Shown: positions 28,501 through 30,230 of the stretch, piece by piece
How positions within the stretch are numbered: position 1 is the first letter of the stretch
How the letters are laid out: each line of letters starts with the position of its first letter
Virus record (IMG/VR): IMGVR_UViG_3300034093_001897
Span: 1-30,230 of that record
DNA: 30,230 bases
Reading direction: 5' to 3' (one strand)
Source of the DNA: a virus
Translations under genes and position numbers: made by a program
Notes under the pieces: model-generated
Database searches by the model: none
Seen by the model: the letters and a program-made list of their open reading frames with translations, nothing else
What the model was told of the DNA's origin: nothing

Positions 28501-30230
28501 GAAATTCAGTTCTACTGGAACACTGCCAACTGGTATCGCTGCCAATCAAGAATACTATGTGTTACTGGCTGGATTTACGCTTACTCAATTCAGAGTTGCC
28601 GCAGTAGCTGGCAGTACCACAGCAGTGACTTTTGTAGGTGCCGGCTCGGGTACACACAGTTTTATCAGAGTGTTTGAAGTTCTTATGCCCGGTAATCGTT
28701 CCATGCTTAGTAACGACTTTACCCAGGTCTGTGATCTAGGCTACGGACTTATAACCACCAACGGCGGATTGGCCGAAGCTGTGAGTATGTTTACCTACTA
28801 CTGTCAAATTTCCTACTATTCATTGAACGGTGGACAGATTAGAAGCGTGGGTGGATCTAGTGCTCACGGAAACTTTGCATTGGTAGCGGAAGCCAGTGAT
28901 CCATTAGAAGTTCCGACTCCCACAGGATTTTACACCGATCTTGCACAGACCGCAACTGTTTATGCTGCATCAGTTGATACGTTGAACGAAAAGGGAGAAA
29001 ATATATTATATGTGACCTATGATGATTTCTTTCCTTTGCCGAACAGTGAATTAGAAATCAATCATGGAGGCCAAATTGTACGATATGTTGTCACTACGGC
29101 ACAGATCAGCGATGTTGCCACCAAACGTGCAAAATTAAATATCAGCACCGGCGGCGGACTTTTGGCAGCAGTGCCCCATGGACAACGTGTTACAATTAGA
29201 AACAACAGTTTCCATGTGTTACACGGAGACATTGTAGAGGTAGCAACTAGACCTAGTACTGCTCTGATACTAAATGACAGTAATTTTGTCTACAGACAAT
29301 TGGAATTCACAGACTATGATTCCACATATGATCTAGAAACCTATACTATCACAGGTATAAACTATGGCACTGGGGTGATAACCACTGATATCAATCATAG
29401 ACAACGTGCAGGATATCAAGTGAGATTTGTCAAACCTCCAGGCGCAGTGTTGCCCAATGAGATTACTGCAGGTGTCACAGTTGACGACGGTGTCATATAC
29501 TATGTCAAGACTGCACCAACTCCTACCACATTTACCATTTCTGCTACAGAAACAGGCTCAGGCATAACCACATTTACTGGATCGGCGGTGTCGGGAAGTC
29601 CCACAATGGTTCCTTACGGTCTAGCCCTGGCACAAGGTAGAGAAAATTATGATTATATAGAAATCACTGTGTATGAGCCGGGTGTAGAAACAGGTGCGGC
29701 CAATACTGTAACCAGTATAAGCACTGCGGCCAATACGTTTACCAAAAACAGTCACGGACTCACAGCTGGTCAACCTGTGAGATTCAGTGCCAGTGTGTTG
29801 CCTGGAGGACTAACTGCAAACACAGTGTACTTTGTAACCACTTCTGGACTAACTGCCAATGATTTCAGTGTTAGTACCAGAGCGTTAGTAGACAGTACAT
29901 TTATAGGTGTGCCTACTTCTTTGGCATTTTCAGTGGGGCCATCCCTGGGAACATCTACTGGCGCTGGTCCTTATTTTACAACCATTTCAAATATCATCTG
30001 TTTGGAAAATCTTATATTGGGATCAAGTTTGGTAGCAAAGCCAAATATTACCGGTGTTAGCGCAGTAGGTGACGGTGTTACCTGCACATTGACGTTTACC
30101 GCTCAAAACGTTCCTCCATATTTGCCATTCCAGTTGATTACTGTGAGCGCATTTGCTGTAGGTGGTGTGCCATTCAATGGCGCACAAACCGTGGTGACCT
30201 GTACCAATACCACTGTGACATTTGCCAGCG
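25511..30230 (+). CDS. giant tail fibre / baseplate-type structural protein, 3' end beyond the window
   Basis: The frame from ATG 25511 stays open to the right edge (more than 1,570 codons; I checked the frame in several places and saw no stop). The N-terminus, ARKIINIGAIGNDGTGDSIR followed by DSFRSVNDNFRELY, is the start seen in large marine T4-like virion proteins. After it come a YVDS-containing linker region, Gly-rich stretches (about 410-470) and long beta-rich domains. Three related beta modules are visible: around translated 28,441-28,680, 29,341-29,610 and 29,701-29,940, each with an H-L/x-x-G-x-V-x-F core, then LP-x-G/E-I/L-x-A and a YYV/YFV strand. It is probably a host-contacting fibre or baseplate protein. 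Confidence 0.85.
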   Translation, partial: MARKIINIGAIGNDGTGDSIRDSFRSVNDNFRELYSSLGLGEKLTFIGLDDTPESFPNDYENALVVINDTTDGVVFKKLEAGVGVQIDFDTSQNSIVVNSLFSDISGDPNPNLGGPVNAQSGGVRYPIGNLPDIGSFSELTDSIGRINTIHGSTATETNRLAANKGYVDSKISLQGIDAVDPATNTTNTAFGTMTGPLILSRDPVDDDDVAYNGLIAATKRYVDSSGYSSTVNLYVSTAGLDDRPGVGLDRQGRSLAYAYKTLEAALKRAEELVLEAPLEIGPYKKVLTWNNGDEPCTLVEIDDTSATAGTGFSPAFIFMNVDTVEIVSGGLNYLPGDILTVATGTGTAARYQVLSVSPGGSGGRGPVTAIRQITGGNYSVLPAPVAPAATTCPGSSVGVRTGCTLNLTFKVARVQVNSGGRGTGYGLVSVRFVGGGGGGAFGVADVSAVDGGINSISITNGGTGFTSQPSILVSLPRFRLFTSGYRTDFTGNPALSTVAANAAKDIREGLYLRGETSGALAQILAHDGTLDTSGNEEFDVDVVSGEFVVGEVISFGDVTKRIQISVFVETGIYLENLPLRVPQNVAVIGDEFRRTIIRPQIGFDSSSPWAFLNFRRDPVVDGLTVANELYGYHYLADSTQPVYPLINNKGNYTSAARLITLNRKFIQDQVIGWINNQILTNTAPFTSAFDYNEDICYRDVGLIIDSMVFDLKWSGQNRTISAALKYKGPAVPGSNPALAIGAQLSQTVAGIQRINTLAQDIIDNVSIAALYTLSGTVATTATVPTLQTLDEGLVAEVGSDTVITLLTNAIVDVISNSGTVNYPKDNGDMDMFLCNDAVILRAMTFQGQGGFAMVLDPEGQILAKSPYCQESASFSRSINAKAFSGGMFVDGFTGNQKFVIDSKDSNIFLRVSGLLRPPNTPCSFIVSGEIYRINYIRGYTFGTGAATATTGGFSTAQFILDELTPYTPAAGSRACTFSTPNITTASVHELQPGAIVKFSSTGTLPTGIAANQEYYVLLAGFTLTQFRVAAVAGSTTAVTFVGAGSGTHSFIRVFEVLMPGNRSMLSNDFTQVCDLGYGLITTNGGLAEAVSMFTYYCQISYYSLNGGQIRSVGGSSAHGNFALVAEASDPLEVPTPTGFYTDLAQTATVYAASVDTLNEKGENILYVTYDDFFPLPNSELEINHGGQIVRYVVTTAQISDVATKRAKLNISTGGGLLAAVPHGQRVTIRNNSFHVLHGDIVEVATRPSTALILNDSNFVYRQLEFTDYDSTYDLETYTITGINYGTGVITTDINHRQRAGYQVRFVKPPGAVLPNEITAGVTVDDGVIYYVKTAPTPTTFTISATETGSGITTFTGSAVSGSPTMVPYGLALAQGRENYDYIEITVYEPGVETGAANTVTSISTAANTFTKNSHGLTAGQPVRFSASVLPGGLTANTVYFVTTSGLTANDFSVSTRALVDSTFIGVPTSLAFSVGPSLGTSTGAGPYFTTISNIICLENLILGSSLVAKPNITGVSAVGDGVTCTLTFTAQNVPPYLPFQLITVSAFAVGGVPFNGAQTVVTCTNTTVTFAS

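Noticed and set aside
1-30230. CRISPR arrays, insertion sequences, integrase or attachment sites
   Set aside because: No repeat-spacer pattern, transposase, integrase motif or terminal repeats were seen on either strand.

Overview
The window looks like part of a tailed marine bacteriophage genome of the T4-like myovirus type. It carries a 469-residue tail protein with a tropism-determinant-like N-terminus, a structural protein of more than 1,570 residues that runs off the right edge, a third virion-like protein, ThyX, UV-damage endonuclease, small histone-H1-like proteins, and many short overlapping genes typical of marine T4-like phages. T4-late-type promoter octamers (NATAAATA and close variants) recur on both strands. 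KdsA and KdsB (Kdo and CMP-Kdo synthesis) imply a Gram-negative host. I cannot name the host from the sequence.

Region 1 (1-10,550) is a very A+T-rich accessory island. It begins with gene debris: the 3' end of a decayed oxygenase paralogue joined to a frameshifted Asp-hydroxylase-like fragment. Three intact Fe(II)/2-oxoglutarate oxygenase-like genes, a GNAT-like gene, two stearoyl-desaturase-type enzymes with a second possible transferase between them, and a fatty-acid-hydroxylase/sterol-desaturase-type enzyme follow. Then come three asparagine-synthetase-like PP-loop enzymes, a cupin, an unknown gene and another GNAT. Most of these chemistries oxidise, acylate or amidate something. Membrane lipid or cell-surface remodelling is the simplest reading, but the substrates are unknown.

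Region 2 (10,670-12,300) holds the first tail gene, then a sigma70-like promoter whose predicted start coincides with the first base of a 111-nt tRNA-like RNA with an encoded CCA end. Region 3 (12,319-23,613) is more G+C-rich and almost entirely on the plus strand. It carries an H1-like protein, a structural-type protein, thyX, kdsB, a run of conserved but uncharacterised phage genes, a fibre-like protein, an MptE/DUF115-like protein, a QueD-like protein, kdsA, a glycosyltransferase and uvsE. Region 4 (23,585-25,440) has a Pro/Ala/Lys-rich protein on the minus strand, then a tightly overlapping superoxide dismutase-iscU-iscA trio, and a small zinc-ribbon protein on the minus strand. Region 5 (25,473-end) is the giant structural gene.

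Two regulatory patterns stand out. Late-type octamers sit 4-5 nt before start codons that lack a Shine-Dalgarno sequence, which predicts leaderless late transcripts. Two perfect TTGACA-N17-TATAAT promoters likewise put the predicted transcript start on or just before an ATG. Iron is the common thread of the accessory genes: 2OG oxygenases, di-iron lipid enzymes, a superoxide dismutase, and an Fe-S scaffold plus carrier. All calls are by eye from sequence; no database search was run.
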